A stretch of 64,000 nucleotides of DNA from Bordetella pseudohinzii (lineage in GTDB: Bacteria; Pseudomonadota; Gammaproteobacteria; Burkholderiales; Burkholderiaceae_B): NCBI RefSeq assembly GCF_000657795.2, contig NZ_JHEP02000014.1:1-64000 (forward strand), read 5' to 3'. Below the pieces are notes generated by a model. That model had not been told where the DNA came from and did not search any database. It was given only the letters and a program-made list of their open reading frames with translations. Of this stretch, positions 55,506 through 64,000 are shown in pieces. Position numbers and translations under genes: made by a program. Every line of letters starts with the position of its first letter. The stretch's first letter is position 1.

Positions 55506-56960
55506 TCACTGGAAAGGCCAGACCGTCGGGTGGGTGCCCGGCGGTACCGAAGGCCGCGTCCAGCCGGCCGGCGTCGCCGAGAACTGCGCGGCGTGGCGCA
55601 CCGCGCTCAACGCGCCGAAACCCGATTGCGTGGTTTCCAGCAGGCCGTCGATCGGCGGCATGGGACAGGACAGGCCATCGGCCACCCGGCCCAGGCCGCG
55701 CAGCCATTGCGCGGTGCGGGCCAGCGAGACGCGCACATGCCAGCTGCCTCCCTCTGTCGATTGGCGAGCCAGCGCGGCCTGCGCCCCGAAAGCCATCAGG
55801 AAACCGGAGGCGTAATCGAGAATCTGCACGGGCAGCGGCTTGGGTTCGGCCTGGCCCGCGGCCAGCGCCTCGGCATGGTTGAAGCCCGTGGCCGTCTGGA
55901 CCAGCGAGTCAAAGCCGCGGCGGCCCGACCAGGGGCCATGGGTGCCATAGGCCGACAAGGACACATAGACGATGCCGGGCCGCAGGCGCGCGACTTCTTG
56001 CGGACCGAAACCCAGGGCATCCATGCCGCCCGGCCGGTAGCCCTGCACAAAGACATGGGCGCTGCGCAGCAGATTGCCCAGCGCGATGCGGCCATCGGCC
56101 GTCTCCAGGTCGGCATGCACCGAAAGCTTGCCGCGGCTGGTGTCGATGATGTTGTCGATATTGGGCAGATGCGGCGAATTGACAAGCATGACATCGGCGC
56201 CGTAGGCCGCCAGGGTGCGCCCGCCTACCGGCCCGGCGATGATGCGGGTCAGGTCCAGGACGCGGATGTCTTTCAGCGGGCGGGCATCATGGCCATACTT
56301 GGGCAGCGGCCGGGGATCGGCGTCGCCGATGCGCTCGATGCTCACCAGCGGTTGGCCGGCCAGGGCCGCCGCCTGCGGGTGCGCATCCCATTCCTCGAAG
56401 CTGCGCATGGCCGCCACCACCAGGCCGGCATCGGCGGCCACCTGTTCGAACTCCTGCGCTTTCCAGCGCTGCAGCGCCTGGGCGACGGCCTCGCGCGTGG
56501 CGCCGTCGCCGGTCGGACAGCCCAGCAAGGCCAGGGCCCCGTCGCGGTGATGGGCGAAGTTGGCGTGGATGCGGATCCAGCCGCCATCGCCGCAGCGATA
56601 GGTGCCGGTGATCTTGTCCCAGGGATTGGGCGTGATGCCGTTGATCGTGTAATAGCTGCGGCACTCCTGGGCGGCATGCAGCATGTCCACCGCCACGCGC
56701 TGGCGCGGCTTGCCGCGCAGATGCCAGAGTTCGGCGGCGGCGAGCGCGGCGGCCGCGATGCTGGCTTGCGCGGCCGTGCCCACGGCGAATGAAGAAGGCA
56801 GCACCGGCTCCACGCCACGCAGTTCGATGTGATCCAGCGACTCGTCCGGCAGACCCGCTTCGCGCCATATGGCCCGCAAGGCGGCGAGCGAACTGGTCTC
56901 GCGGTTGTCGAAAGCGCGGGCCCGGCTAAGGGGCGAACGCAAATCCATCAAATGTCCCAT
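55506..56960 (-). CDS. Family III CoA-transferase (CaiB/BaiF)
   Basis: The protein of about 484 residues moves CoA between carboxylic acids. The family motifs are in the C-terminal half: 'VLDLTRIIAGPVGGRTLAAYGADVMLV', then 'ADLETADGRIALGNLLRSAHVFVQGYRPGGMDALGFG', in which the Asp after PGGM is the catalytic residue that forms the acyl anhydride. The N-terminal 200 residues look like a degenerate copy of the fold. In-frame ATGs at 56987, 56960 and 56948 are possible; AT-rich promoter-like sequence around the first favours one of the later two. It is divergent from the photolyase gene, 192-220 nt away. Confidence 0.88.
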   Translation of the reverse strand: MGHLMDLRSPLSRARAFDNRETSSLAALRAIWREAGLPDESLDHIELRGVEPVLPSSFAVGTAAQASIAAAALAAAELWHLRGKPRQRVAVDMLHAAQECRSYYTINGITPNPWDKITGTYRCGDGGWIRIHANFAHHRDGALALLGCPTGDGATREAVAQALQRWKAQEFEQVAADAGLVVAAMRSFEEWDAHPQAAALAGQPLVSIERIGDADPRPLPKYGHDARPLKDIRVLDLTRIIAGPVGGRTLAAYGADVMLVNSPHLPNIDNIIDTSRGKLSVHADLETADGRIALGNLLRSAHVFVQGYRPGGMDALGFGPQEVARLRPGIVYVSLSAYGTHGPWSGRRGFDSLVQTATGFNHAEALAAGQAEPKPLPVQILDYASGFLMAFGAQAALARQSTEGGSWHVRVSLARTAQWLRGLGRVADGLSCPMPPIDGLLETTQSGFGALSAVRHAAQFSATPAGWTRPSVPPGTHPTVWPFQ

Positions 56961-57179
56961 GGCGCAATATCTATATTTCTCTGGCATGACGATTACATGA
57001 CCCCTTGCAGGGAAACGTCAAGCGCGGCGCGCGCCGTCGTGTTTCATGGTTTGACCGGACAGGCCTCAAATGCCGCGAAACCCCTGGGTCCTGCCATGCC
57101 TGGTCACATCTGTACCGGCCTATTACACAGTGGCGGGGCGGCCCGCTAGAATGACGCCCCGTCCTCCTCCCTGGCGACG

Positions 57180-58589
57180 ATGATGCAAACCCTGGTCTGG
57201 CTGCGCAGCGATCTGCGCCTGCACGACAACCCGGCGCTGGCCGCCGCGGCAGCCCAAGGGCCGGTCCGCGCGGTGTTCCTCGCCGCGCCCGGCCAATGGC
57301 GGGCGCATGGCGACGCGCCCGTCAAAGTGGATTTCTGGCGCCGCAATGTGCTGGCGCTGGGCCGCTCGCTGGGAGAACTAGGCATCGAATTGCATGTGCT
57401 GCCGGTGCGCGATTGGTCGCGGGCGCCGCAAGCCCTGGCCGGTTTCTGCGCCTCGCATGGCATCGGCGCGGTTCACGTCAATGTCGAATGGGCCATCAAT
57501 GAACAGCGCCGCGACCAGGCCTGCGAGGCCCGTCTGCGCGAGGCCGGCATCGCCTTTGTCCGCCACCACGGCGGCACCCTGTTGCCGCCGGGCAGCGTGC
57601 GCACCGGCAAGGGCGACCCCTACCGCGTGTTCACCCCTTATGCGCGCGCCTGCCGCGAGATCCTGCGCGCCGCGCCGCCGGCGGCGGTGCGCGCGCCCAA
57701 GGCCCAGGCCCCGGCCCGCGAGATGGCGCCCCTGCCGGCGAGCTGGCCCGAAGCCGCCCCCACCCTGGCCGCGCTGTGGCCGGCCGGCGAAGCCCATGCC
57801 CATGAGCGCCTGCGGGCCTTCCTGGACGAAGGCCTGGCGCGCTACCACGAGCGCCGCGACCTGCCGGCCCTGCCAGGCACCAGCGCCCTATCGCCCTATC
57901 TGGCCTGCGGCGTGCTGTCGCCGGCCCAATGCCTGCGCGCCGCGCTGCGAGCCAACCGGGGCGAGATCGACAGCGGCCAGGCCGGCGCGCGCGCCTGGAT
58001 CACCGAATTGCTGTGGCGCGAGTTCTACCAGCATCTGCTGGCGGCCTACCCCGGCCTGTCCATGCACCGGCCCATGCGGCCGGAGACGGCGCATCTGGCC
58101 TGGCGCGATGCGCCGCAAGACCTGGCGGCCTGGCAATCCGGCCGCACCGGCATTCCCATCGTCGATGCCGCGCAGCGCCAATTGCTGGCCACCGGCTGGA
58201 TGCACAACCGGCTGCGCATGGTGAGCGCCATGTTTCTGTCCAAAAACCTCTTGATCGACTGGCGCCTGGGCGAGGCCTGGTTCATGAACCATCTGGTGGA
58301 CGGCGAGCTCGCGGCCAACAACGGCGGCTGGCAATGGAGCGCCTCCACGGGCGCGGACGCCGTGCCCTACTTCCGGGTGTTCAATCCCATCACTCAGTCG
58401 CGCCGCTTCGATCCGGACGCGGCCTTCCTGCGCCGCTGGCTGCCCGAACTGGCCGGGCTGGACGATAAGGCCATCCACGAACCCTCGGCGGGCGAACGCC
58501 GCGCGGCCGGCTATCCCGACGCCATCGTCGATCTGAAGGCCAGCCGGCTGCGCGCCATCGAGGCCTACGCGCGCCTGTCGCCGTCCTGA
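57180..58589 (+). CDS. phrB: Deoxyribodipyrimidine photolyase (class I CPD)
   Basis: The 469-residue flavoprotein repairs cyclobutane pyrimidine dimers with blue light. The N-terminal Rossmann domain ('TLVWLRSDLRLHDNPAL') binds the antenna cofactor. The C-terminal FAD domain carries 'TGWMHNRLRMVSAMFLSKNLLIDWRLGEAWF' and 'LAANNGGWQWSASTGADAVPYFRVFNP', the class I signature with dimer-contact Trp and FAD-contact Asn. It converges with the TPR gene at 58598. No LexA box is seen upstream. Confidence 0.94.
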   Translation: MMQTLVWLRSDLRLHDNPALAAAAAQGPVRAVFLAAPGQWRAHGDAPVKVDFWRRNVLALGRSLGELGIELHVLPVRDWSRAPQALAGFCASHGIGAVHVNVEWAINEQRRDQACEARLREAGIAFVRHHGGTLLPPGSVRTGKGDPYRVFTPYARACREILRAAPPAAVRAPKAQAPAREMAPLPASWPEAAPTLAALWPAGEAHAHERLRAFLDEGLARYHERRDLPALPGTSALSPYLACGVLSPAQCLRAALRANRGEIDSGQAGARAWITELLWREFYQHLLAAYPGLSMHRPMRPETAHLAWRDAPQDLAAWQSGRTGIPIVDAAQRQLLATGWMHNRLRMVSAMFLSKNLLIDWRLGEAWFMNHLVDGELAANNGGWQWSASTGADAVPYFRVFNPITQSRRFDPDAAFLRRWLPELAGLDDKAIHEPSAGERRAAGYPDAIVDLKASRLRAIEAYARLSPS

Positions 58590-58597
58590 GCGCGGCG

Positions 58598-58921
58598 CTA
58601 CAGCCCCTGTTTCTCGAGGCGGCGCAGAAACACCGTCAGCTCTTTGATGACCTGCTGGTCGCCATGGCCGCGCGCGGCCTCCATGCCGGACTCCCAGGCC
58701 TGCCGCGCGCCGGCCGCATCGCCGGCTTCCAGCAGCGCGCGGCCCAGCCATTTCCAGGCCACCGAGTAGTTGGGATCGAAGGCCAGCGCGGCGCGCAAAT
58801 GCGCGATGGCCGGCGCATAGCGCTGCGCCTCGGCGTAGGCCTTGCCCAGGGAAAAACGCAACAACATGTTGTCCTGGCCCTTGGCAAGCATGGATTCAAG
58901 ACGTTCGGTCAGGCCTTGCAT
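58598..58921 (-). CDS. Small TPR-repeat protein
   Basis: The 107-residue soluble protein is made of about two and a half tetratricopeptide repeats ('LLRFSLGKAYAEAQRYAPAIAHLRAALAFDPNYSVAWKWLGRALLEAGDAAGARQAW'). The ATG at 58921 fits the family start; the longer frame to 59038 is unconserved. It would mediate protein contacts; the partner is not known. Confidence 0.87.
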   Translation of the reverse strand: MQGLTERLESMLAKGQDNMLLRFSLGKAYAEAQRYAPAIAHLRAALAFDPNYSVAWKWLGRALLEAGDAAGARQAWESGMEAARGHGDQQVIKELTVFLRRLEKQGL

Positions 58922-59086
58922 GTCGCTGATACTCCAGAAAACTCGGTGAGGAATCGCGACCATGATAGCGGCCTGCCCCCGGAAAACAGGGAAAAACCAT
59001 CTGTGTCGTGGCGTTTCAGCCGCGCCTCGGCAGGGCATTTATCGGCCATAGTACGGGTCTGATTTGCGTCTTTCCCGAGCCTGACC

Positions 59087-60622
59087 ATGCCCTTGTCCCT
59101 GCCCAGCCCGCGCCACGCCGTCCTCGCCGTTCTGCTGGCCGCGGGCGCGCCGGCCATGCACGCCCAGGCGGCCGATGTCCCCGCCGATCTTTATGCGCGC
59201 GTGGACCGCATCACCTGGGGCGCCACGCCCGAGACCCTGGCGCAAGCCAGGCAGCAGGGCTATGAAGCCTGGCTGCAGGGGCAGCTCAAGCCCCCGGCCC
59301 GGCCCGCCCTGCCCCGCGAGGTCGCCGCCCGCATCGCGGCCCTGCCGATCTCCACCACGGACGCGGCCCAGGCCGCCGTGGCGCTGCGCGAACGCAGCCA
59401 GGCGGATAAACAGATCAAGAACGCGGACGCGCAGCTGCAGGCCCGCCGCGACACCAACAAGGCCATACGCGAGCGCGGCGAGCAGACGCGCGAACGCGCC
59501 GTCTGGCTGGCGCTGTACTCGCCCAATCAATTGCAGGAGCACATGACCTGGTTCTGGATGAACCACTTCAATGTCTGGCTCAACAAGGGCTATGTCGGCG
59601 CCGTGCTGGATGACTACGAAGCCCGCGCCGTGCGGCCCCATGCGCTGGGCAGCTTCCGCGACCTGCTGGAAGCCACGCTGCGCTCGCCGGCCATGCTTAT
59701 GTATCTGGACAACGCGGCCAGCCGCGTGGGCAAGATCAATGAAAACTACGCCCGCGAACTCCTGGAGCTGCATACCCTGGGCGTGGACGGCGGCTACAGC
59801 CAGCGCGATGTGCAGGAGCTCGCCCGCATCCTGACCGGCGTCGGCGTCAACACGAGCGGCACGCCGCGCCGGGCCAAGGGTGCGCATGCCGCCGACCTGA
59901 TCAGCGAAGGCCTGTTCGAGTTCAACCCGGCCGCCCATGACTACGGCGACAAGGTCTTGTTGGGCCACCCCATCAAGGGCCGCGGCTGGGCCGAGGTCGA
60001 GCAGGCCCTGGATATCCTCGCCAGCCATCCGGCCACGGCGCGCCACATCAGCCGCAAGCTCGCCACCTTCTTCGTGGCGGACGCGCCGCCCGAGGCCCTG
60101 GTGGACCAACTGAGCCGCAGCTTCACGCAAAGCCATGGCGACATCGCCGCCGTGCTGCGCGTGCTGTTCAATTCGCCGGCCTTCGCGGCCTCGCTCAAGG
60201 ACGGCAAGTTCAAGGACCCGGTGCACTACGTCTATGCATCGCTGCGCCTGGCCCTGCATGATCAGCCGCCCCTGTCCAACGCCCGGGCCGTCGCCGCCCT
60301 GATCTCCACGCTGGGCCAGCCGCTCTACGGCCGCCTGACGCCCGACGGCTATCCCTTGACCCAGAACGACTGGGCCGGTTCCGGCCAGCTCAATGCCCGC
60401 TTCGAGGCCGCCCGCGCCATTGCCGCGGCCACCGGCACCTTCTATCGCGAGCCTGATCAGCCCATGCCGCGCGTCAAGCTCTCGCGCCTGTCCGAGGCCT
60501 ATGGCCCAGCCTCGCCGTTTAATCAATGGCCGGCCGCCAGCCGCGAAGCCATCGGGCAGGCACGCAGCGTGACGGACGCCAATACCTATCTGCTGGCCGC
60601 GCCGCCCTTTATGCGGCGCTGA
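59087..60622 (+). CDS. DUF1800 family secreted protein
   Basis: The 511-residue protein has a signal peptide ('AVLAVLLAAGAPAMHAQA') and the DUF1800 domain with 'LYARVDRITWGATPETLAQ', 'HMTWFWMNHFNVWLNKGYV' and 'NYARELLELHTLGVDGGYSQRDVQELARILTGVG'. These proteins are exported, are always next to DUF1501 genes, and have no assigned reaction. It lies 24 nt before the DUF1501 gene. The family is abundant in polymer-degrading bacteria. Confidence 0.92.
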   Translation: MPLSLPSPRHAVLAVLLAAGAPAMHAQAADVPADLYARVDRITWGATPETLAQARQQGYEAWLQGQLKPPARPALPREVAARIAALPISTTDAAQAAVALRERSQADKQIKNADAQLQARRDTNKAIRERGEQTRERAVWLALYSPNQLQEHMTWFWMNHFNVWLNKGYVGAVLDDYEARAVRPHALGSFRDLLEATLRSPAMLMYLDNAASRVGKINENYARELLELHTLGVDGGYSQRDVQELARILTGVGVNTSGTPRRAKGAHAADLISEGLFEFNPAAHDYGDKVLLGHPIKGRGWAEVEQALDILASHPATARHISRKLATFFVADAPPEALVDQLSRSFTQSHGDIAAVLRVLFNSPAFAASLKDGKFKDPVHYVYASLRLALHDQPPLSNARAVAALISTLGQPLYGRLTPDGYPLTQNDWAGSGQLNARFEAARAIAAATGTFYREPDQPMPRVKLSRLSEAYGPASPFNQWPAASREAIGQARSVTDANTYLLAAPPFMRR

Positions 60623-60646
60623 CCTTCCTGACTTCCGAGACCCGCC

Positions 60647-61828
60647 ATGAAGCGCCGTGACTTCCTCACCTTTGCCGCCAGCCTGCCGCTAACGCTGCAT
60701 GCGACCCGTCTGCTGGCCGCGCCAGCCACCGACCAGCGCCTGCTGGTGGTCTTCATGCGCGGCGCCTACGACGCCGCCAGCCTGCTCATCCCGCAGAACG
60801 ACTTCTATTACGAAAGCCGCGCCACGATCGCGATCCCGCGCGCCGGCAGCGGGGCCGGCGCCGCCCTGCCCCTGGCCGACCACTGGGGCCTGCATCCGGC
60901 GCTGGCCGGCTCCCTGCTGCCGTATTACCAACGAGGCGAACTCGCCTTCCTGCCCTTTGCCGGCACCGAGGACGTCACCCGCAGCCATTTCGAGACCCAG
61001 AACCGCATCGAGCGCGGCGCGGCGGCGGCCGACGGCGCGGGCCGCGAGACCTCGGGCTTCCTGAACCGCCTGGCCGCGCAGCTGGGCATGCCCGCGGCCG
61101 CTTTCACCCAGGACGTGCCGCAAATCTTCCGCGGCCAGGCCAAGGTGCCCAATATCAACCTGGCCGGTTCGGCGCGCAAGGCCCGCCTGGACGACGACCA
61201 CGATCGCATCATCGCCAATATGTACCAGGACACGGGCCTGGCCTCGACCGTGGCCGAAGGCATGGAAATCAAGAGCGCGGCGCAAGGCATGGAGGCCGAG
61301 CAGAAAGAAGCCAATGGCAAATCCCTGTCCGTCACGCGGCTGCAGGCCGAGGCCCGGCGCATCGCCGGCTTTATGCGCGACCGCTACAACCTGGGCTTTG
61401 TGGATGTCGGCGGCTGGGACACCCATGTCAACCAGGGCGGCGCCCAGGGCCAGCTTTCCGGCAAGCTGGAACAGCTGGGCCAGGCCCTGGCCTCCTACGC
61501 CCAGGCCATGGGCCCGGCCTGGAAGAAAACCACGGTGGTGGTCATCAGCGAGTTCGGCCGCACCTTCCGTGAAAACGGCACGCGCGGCACCGACCATGGC
61601 CATGGCACCGTCTACTGGGTCATGGGCGGCCAGGTGCGCGGCGGACGCATCGCCGGCGAACAAATCGCCGTCCAGCCCGGCAAGCTCTTCCAGGACCGCG
61701 ACTATCCGGTGCTCAACGAATACCGGGCCGTTTTCGCCGGCCTGTTCTCACGCCTCTACGGCCTGGACGACAAACGCCTGGCCGCCATCTTCCCCGGCGT
61801 GCGCCCCCGGGATCTCAAGCTGGTCTGA
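60647..61828 (+). CDS. DUF1501 family secreted (Tat) protein
   Basis: The 393-residue protein begins with a twin-arginine signal ('MKRRDFLTFAASLPLTL') and has the DUF1501 motifs 'DRLLVVFMRGAYDAASLLIP'-like 'LLVVFMRGAYDAASL', 'DVGGWDTHVNQGG', 'VVISEFGRTFRENGTRGTDHGHGTVYWVMG'. These resemble the alkaline phosphatase/sulfatase fold with metal-binding Asp and His. With the DUF1800 protein it forms a conserved exported pair of unknown role. Confidence 0.92.
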   Translation: MKRRDFLTFAASLPLTLHATRLLAAPATDQRLLVVFMRGAYDAASLLIPQNDFYYESRATIAIPRAGSGAGAALPLADHWGLHPALAGSLLPYYQRGELAFLPFAGTEDVTRSHFETQNRIERGAAAADGAGRETSGFLNRLAAQLGMPAAAFTQDVPQIFRGQAKVPNINLAGSARKARLDDDHDRIIANMYQDTGLASTVAEGMEIKSAAQGMEAEQKEANGKSLSVTRLQAEARRIAGFMRDRYNLGFVDVGGWDTHVNQGGAQGQLSGKLEQLGQALASYAQAMGPAWKKTTVVVISEFGRTFRENGTRGTDHGHGTVYWVMGGQVRGGRIAGEQIAVQPGKLFQDRDYPVLNEYRAVFAGLFSRLYGLDDKRLAAIFPGVRPRDLKLV

Positions 61829-61911
61829 GCCCTGCCTGGCCCGCGCGCGGCGGCCGGGCTACACTTTCCGGTCGGGGCCCGCGCGGCCCCTCATCCATTC
61901 GGAGGCACAGC

Positions 61912-62412
61912 ATGTCCACTCTCTATGACTTCAGCGCGGCATCCCTGGACGGCGCGTCTGTGCCGCTGTCGCGATGGCGCGGACAGGTCGTGCTGGTGGT
62001 CAACGTGGCCTCGCAATGCGGTTTCACGCCGCAATACTCCGGCCTGGAAGCGCTCTACCAGCGTTTCGAGGCCCAGGGATTTGCCGTGCTGGGCTTTCCC
62101 TGCAATCAGTTCGGCCGCCAGGAACCGGGCGACGCCGCCGAGATCCGCCAGTTCTGCGATACGCAGTACGGCATCAGCTTTCCCATGTTCGCCAAGATCG
62201 ACGTCAATGGCGGCGACGCCCATCCGCTGTACCGCTGGCTCAAGGAACAAAAGCCGGGCGTGCTGGGCACCGAGGCCATCAAATGGAATTTCACGAAATT
62301 CCTGGTGGGCCGCGACGGCCAGGTCATCGCCCGCTATGCGCCCACCGACGCGCCCGACAGCCTGGCCGGCGCCATCGAACGCGCCCTGGCGGCCCCCGCC
62401 GAGGCCGCGTGA
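61912..62412 (+). CDS. Glutathione peroxidase family (Cys-type, BtuE-like)
   Basis: The 166-residue thioredoxin-fold enzyme has the peroxidatic Cys in 'NVASQCGFTPQYSGLEALY', the GPx Gln in 'FPCNQFGRQEPG' and the Trp-Asn in 'KWNFTKFLVGRDG'. The Cys in place of selenocysteine and the second Cys in 'FPCNQFG' suggest thioredoxin use. Its 3' end is 3 nt from the convergent Lrp gene. Confidence 0.94.
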   Translation: MSTLYDFSAASLDGASVPLSRWRGQVVLVVNVASQCGFTPQYSGLEALYQRFEAQGFAVLGFPCNQFGRQEPGDAAEIRQFCDTQYGISFPMFAKIDVNGGDAHPLYRWLKEQKPGVLGTEAIKWNFTKFLVGRDGQVIARYAPTDAPDSLAGAIERALAAPAEAA

Positions 62413-62415
62413 GGC

Positions 62416-62886
62416 TCAGGCCGCCAGGGGCGGCAGGCGGCGCTTGATCGGCGAGGTCTTGACGATGGCCGTGTTTGTCTCCGCGTAAGCGGTGATGCGC
62501 TCCAGGATGCCGTCCAGCTCGGCGATGGAGCGCAGGACCAGCCGGGCCACAAAGCAGTCGTCCCCGGTCACCTTGTCGCATTCGATAAAGGCCTCGATGG
62601 CCACGATCAGCGCCTCGACCTTGCGCAGCTGGCCCGGCAGCGGCCGGATCCGCACAATGGCGGTCAGCCCATACCCCAGGGCGGCCGGATCCAGTTCCAC
62701 CCGGTAGCCCGTGATCACGCCCTGCTCCTCCAGGCGCCGTAGGCGCTCGGTCACGCTGGGCGCCGACATGCCGACCTGGCGCGCCAGCTCGGCCACGGGA
62801 CTGCGCGCCTGGCGGTTCAGGCTGGCGATGAGGCGGCGGTCCACCGCGTCCAGGATGGGCTTATCGCTTTGAAAGGCTTTTTCCAT
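62416..62886 (-). CDS. Lrp/AsnC family transcriptional regulator
   Basis: The 156-residue protein has the Lrp helix-turn-helix ('LDAVDRRLIASLNRQARSPVAELARQVGMSAPSVTERLRRLE') and a RAM ligand domain. ATG at 62886 is used because family homology begins there. It is divergent from a DMT exporter gene, with an Lrp-like site next to that gene. The ligand is probably an amino acid. Confidence 0.93.
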   Translation of the reverse strand: MEKAFQSDKPILDAVDRRLIASLNRQARSPVAELARQVGMSAPSVTERLRRLEEQGVITGYRVELDPAALGYGLTAIVRIRPLPGQLRKVEALIVAIEAFIECDKVTGDDCFVARLVLRSIAELDGILERITAYAETNTAIVKTSPIKRRLPPLAA

Positions 62887-62958
62887 TTTTTTCCTGCTTA
62901 TCCAAGGAATTCGTGGAAATTGTCCTCGTATTATGCATGCACCAAGGGAGTTCCGGCT

Positions 62959-62973
62959 GGGATAATTTTTCCC
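62959..62973. promoter_or_regulatory. Lrp-like binding site
   Basis: GGGATAATTTTTCCC fits the symmetric AT-rich core of Lrp sites (G-H-A/T-W-A-T-T-W-T-D-C). It lies 26-40 nt before the DMT exporter start and 73 nt before the divergent lrp-type start. Assigned by similarity of pattern and position. Confidence 0.55.
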
Positions 62974-62998
62974 ATACCCACTCTCTCCGGAGTCCGTC

Positions 62999-63880
62999 AT
63001 GCATACCCTCGGCGCGACGCCCGCCACCGAAACCGCCGGCCTGTGGCAGATGGCCGCCGCCATGACGCTGTCCGGCACCATCGGCCTCTTCGTGCTGGAA
63101 TCAGGCCAAAGCGCCTGGAACGTGGTCTTCTTCCGCTGTCTGTTCGGCATGCTGGGCCTGGCCGCCTACGCGCAGCATCGGGGCATGCTGCGCCATCTGC
63201 GCCTGTCCCGGCGCGACTGGGCGCTGGCCCTGCTGTCGGGCGCGGCCCTGGTGATGAACTGGGTACTGCTCTTTTCCGCCTACCGCCTGGCTTCCATTTC
63301 GCTGGCCACGGCGGTCTACCATGTGCAGCCCTTTCTGCTCATCGGCCTGGGCGTGCTGGTCTTGCATGAAAAGCTCAGCCGCGCGCGCCTGGCCTGGACG
63401 GCGCTGGCCTTCGGCGGCCTGCTCTGCATCCTGCAATGGCGGCACGGCCCGGCGCCCGGCGGCTATCTGCTGGGGCTGTCGCTGGGCCTGGGCGCGGCCG
63501 CCTGCTATACGCTGACCGCGCTCATCGTCAAACAGCTCAAGCATGTGCCGCCCCAGGTGCTGGCGCTGGTCCAGGTCAGCCTGGGCGTCGTGATGCTGCT
63601 GCCCCTGGCCGATTTCTCGGCGCTGCCCGCCGCCCCCGCGCAATGGGCCTGCCTGCTGGCCCTCGGCCTGGTCCACACCAGCCTCATGTATATCCTGATG
63701 TATTCGGCCATCCAGCGCCTGCCGACCACCAGCGTGGCGGCGATGAGTTTCATCTATCCCGCCGTGGCCATCCTGCTGGACCTGGCCGTCTACGGCCAGC
63801 GCCTGGGCGCCTCGCAATGGCTGGGCGTGGGCCTGATCTTCCTGGCCGCGGCCGGCGTCAGCCTCGCGGGCCGTCGCTAA
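62999..63880 (+). CDS. DMT superfamily exporter (EamA, RhaT/YdcZ-like)
   Basis: The 293-residue protein has ten hydrophobic helices in two EamA repeats ('FFRCLFGMLGLAAYAQ', 'SLATAVYHVQPFLLIGLGVLVLHEKL', and in the second half 'SVAAMSFIYPAVAILLDLAVYGQRL'). It would export a metabolite, often an amino acid or related compound. It is divergent from an Lrp-type regulator, which suggests amino-acid dependent export. Confidence 0.93.
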   Translation: MHTLGATPATETAGLWQMAAAMTLSGTIGLFVLESGQSAWNVVFFRCLFGMLGLAAYAQHRGMLRHLRLSRRDWALALLSGAALVMNWVLLFSAYRLASISLATAVYHVQPFLLIGLGVLVLHEKLSRARLAWTALAFGGLLCILQWRHGPAPGGYLLGLSLGLGAAACYTLTALIVKQLKHVPPQVLALVQVSLGVVMLLPLADFSALPAAPAQWACLLALGLVHTSLMYILMYSAIQRLPTTSVAAMSFIYPAVAILLDLAVYGQRLGASQWLGVGLIFLAAAGVSLAGRR

Positions 63881-63971
63881 GGCCGGAAGGCGTCGGCGCG
63901 ACCGCGCCGCGCTATCATGCTCGGATTCCGCGGGCGCCCGCCATGGCGCCCCTCCTGCCCGGAGCCCGACC

Positions 63972-64000
63972 TTGAGTGACACGCTGAATTTCCGGCGCGC
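63972..64000 (+). CDS. Possible 5' end of a further gene, cut by the window edge
   Basis: A TTG at 63972 preceded by GGAG opens a frame reading 'SDTLNFRRA' to the edge. Ten codons are too few to identify the product. It could also be non-coding. Confidence 0.35.

Noticed and set aside
57100-57179. Possible LexA box upstream of the photolyase gene (CTGT...ACAG)
   Set aside because: The half-sites are 13 bp apart, not 8, so it does not fit the SOS consensus.

Overview
The window looks like chromosomal DNA of a high-GC betaproteobacterium of the family Alcaligenaceae, most likely the Bordetella/Achromobacter group. The reasons are the strong GC bias at third codon positions, four orphan Bug/TctC-type periplasmic binding proteins without any TctA/TctB transporter genes, several LysR-catabolic gene pairs, and a trimeric autotransporter adhesin. 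This placement is an inference from gene content; no rRNA or other marker gene is present. I see no tRNA, rRNA, CRISPR array, prophage or insertion sequence.

Layout. 1-2.9 kb: the 3' end of a YadA-type trimeric autotransporter carrying three 112-residue tandem repeats, overlapping an IalB-like secreted protein. 2.9-12.2 kb: LysR-regulated accessory metabolism. It holds a divergent LysR/MFS pair with a perfect operator palindrome, a ThDP enzyme divergent from a second LysR, two Bug receptors, a class II aldolase-like protein, a third LysR, and a 60-codon fossil of an acyl-CoA dehydrogenase. 12.2-25.9 kb: a coherent CoA-thioester catabolic island. The minus-strand part encodes CoA-transferase A/B, a Cys-less thiolase-like protein with a DUF35 partner, a hydratase/3-hydroxyacyl-CoA dehydrogenase fusion, a three-part biotin-dependent carboxylase and two Bug receptors. 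The plus-strand part encodes an aldehyde dehydrogenase, a beta-hydroxyacid dehydrogenase and an IclR regulator. A palindrome lies in the divergent promoter between the two parts. The substrate is unknown. 26-29.6 kb: a Tat-type amidase, a DUF445 membrane protein and a MaoC-like hydratase.

29.6-35.2 kb: a DNA-repair block. An Fe-S helicase with an N-terminal PD-(D/E)XK-like nuclease overlaps a bacterial FAN1 (VRR-NUC) gene. A textbook LexA box sits immediately upstream of fan1. Two small genes lie ahead of it, and a stand-alone LigD-type polymerase domain is divergent. 35.2-38 kb: a CopA copper ATPase and a TetR regulator. 38.2-47.6 kb: the most unusual region, an apparent operon in which a PHA synthase gene (phaC) is followed by a complete tripartite ABC exporter (outer-membrane factor, HlyD-type adaptor, double-NBD ABC fusion, second permease), then a phasin-like gene and an acetoacetyl-CoA reductase gene (phaB). 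A TetR-type palindrome precedes it.

47.7-64 kb: stress and housekeeping genes. These are a universal stress protein, DoxX, an AhpD-like/AzoR/GNAT group divergent from a MocR-type regulator across a 12-bp inverted repeat, a secreted protein with twelve 12-residue Asn-Arg-Pro repeats, a periplasmic peroxiredoxin, a BOF protein, ArsC, a family III CoA-transferase, a DNA photolyase, a TPR protein, a DUF1800/DUF1501 pair, a glutathione peroxidase, and an Lrp regulator divergent from a DMT exporter with an Lrp-like site. A new gene may begin at the right edge.
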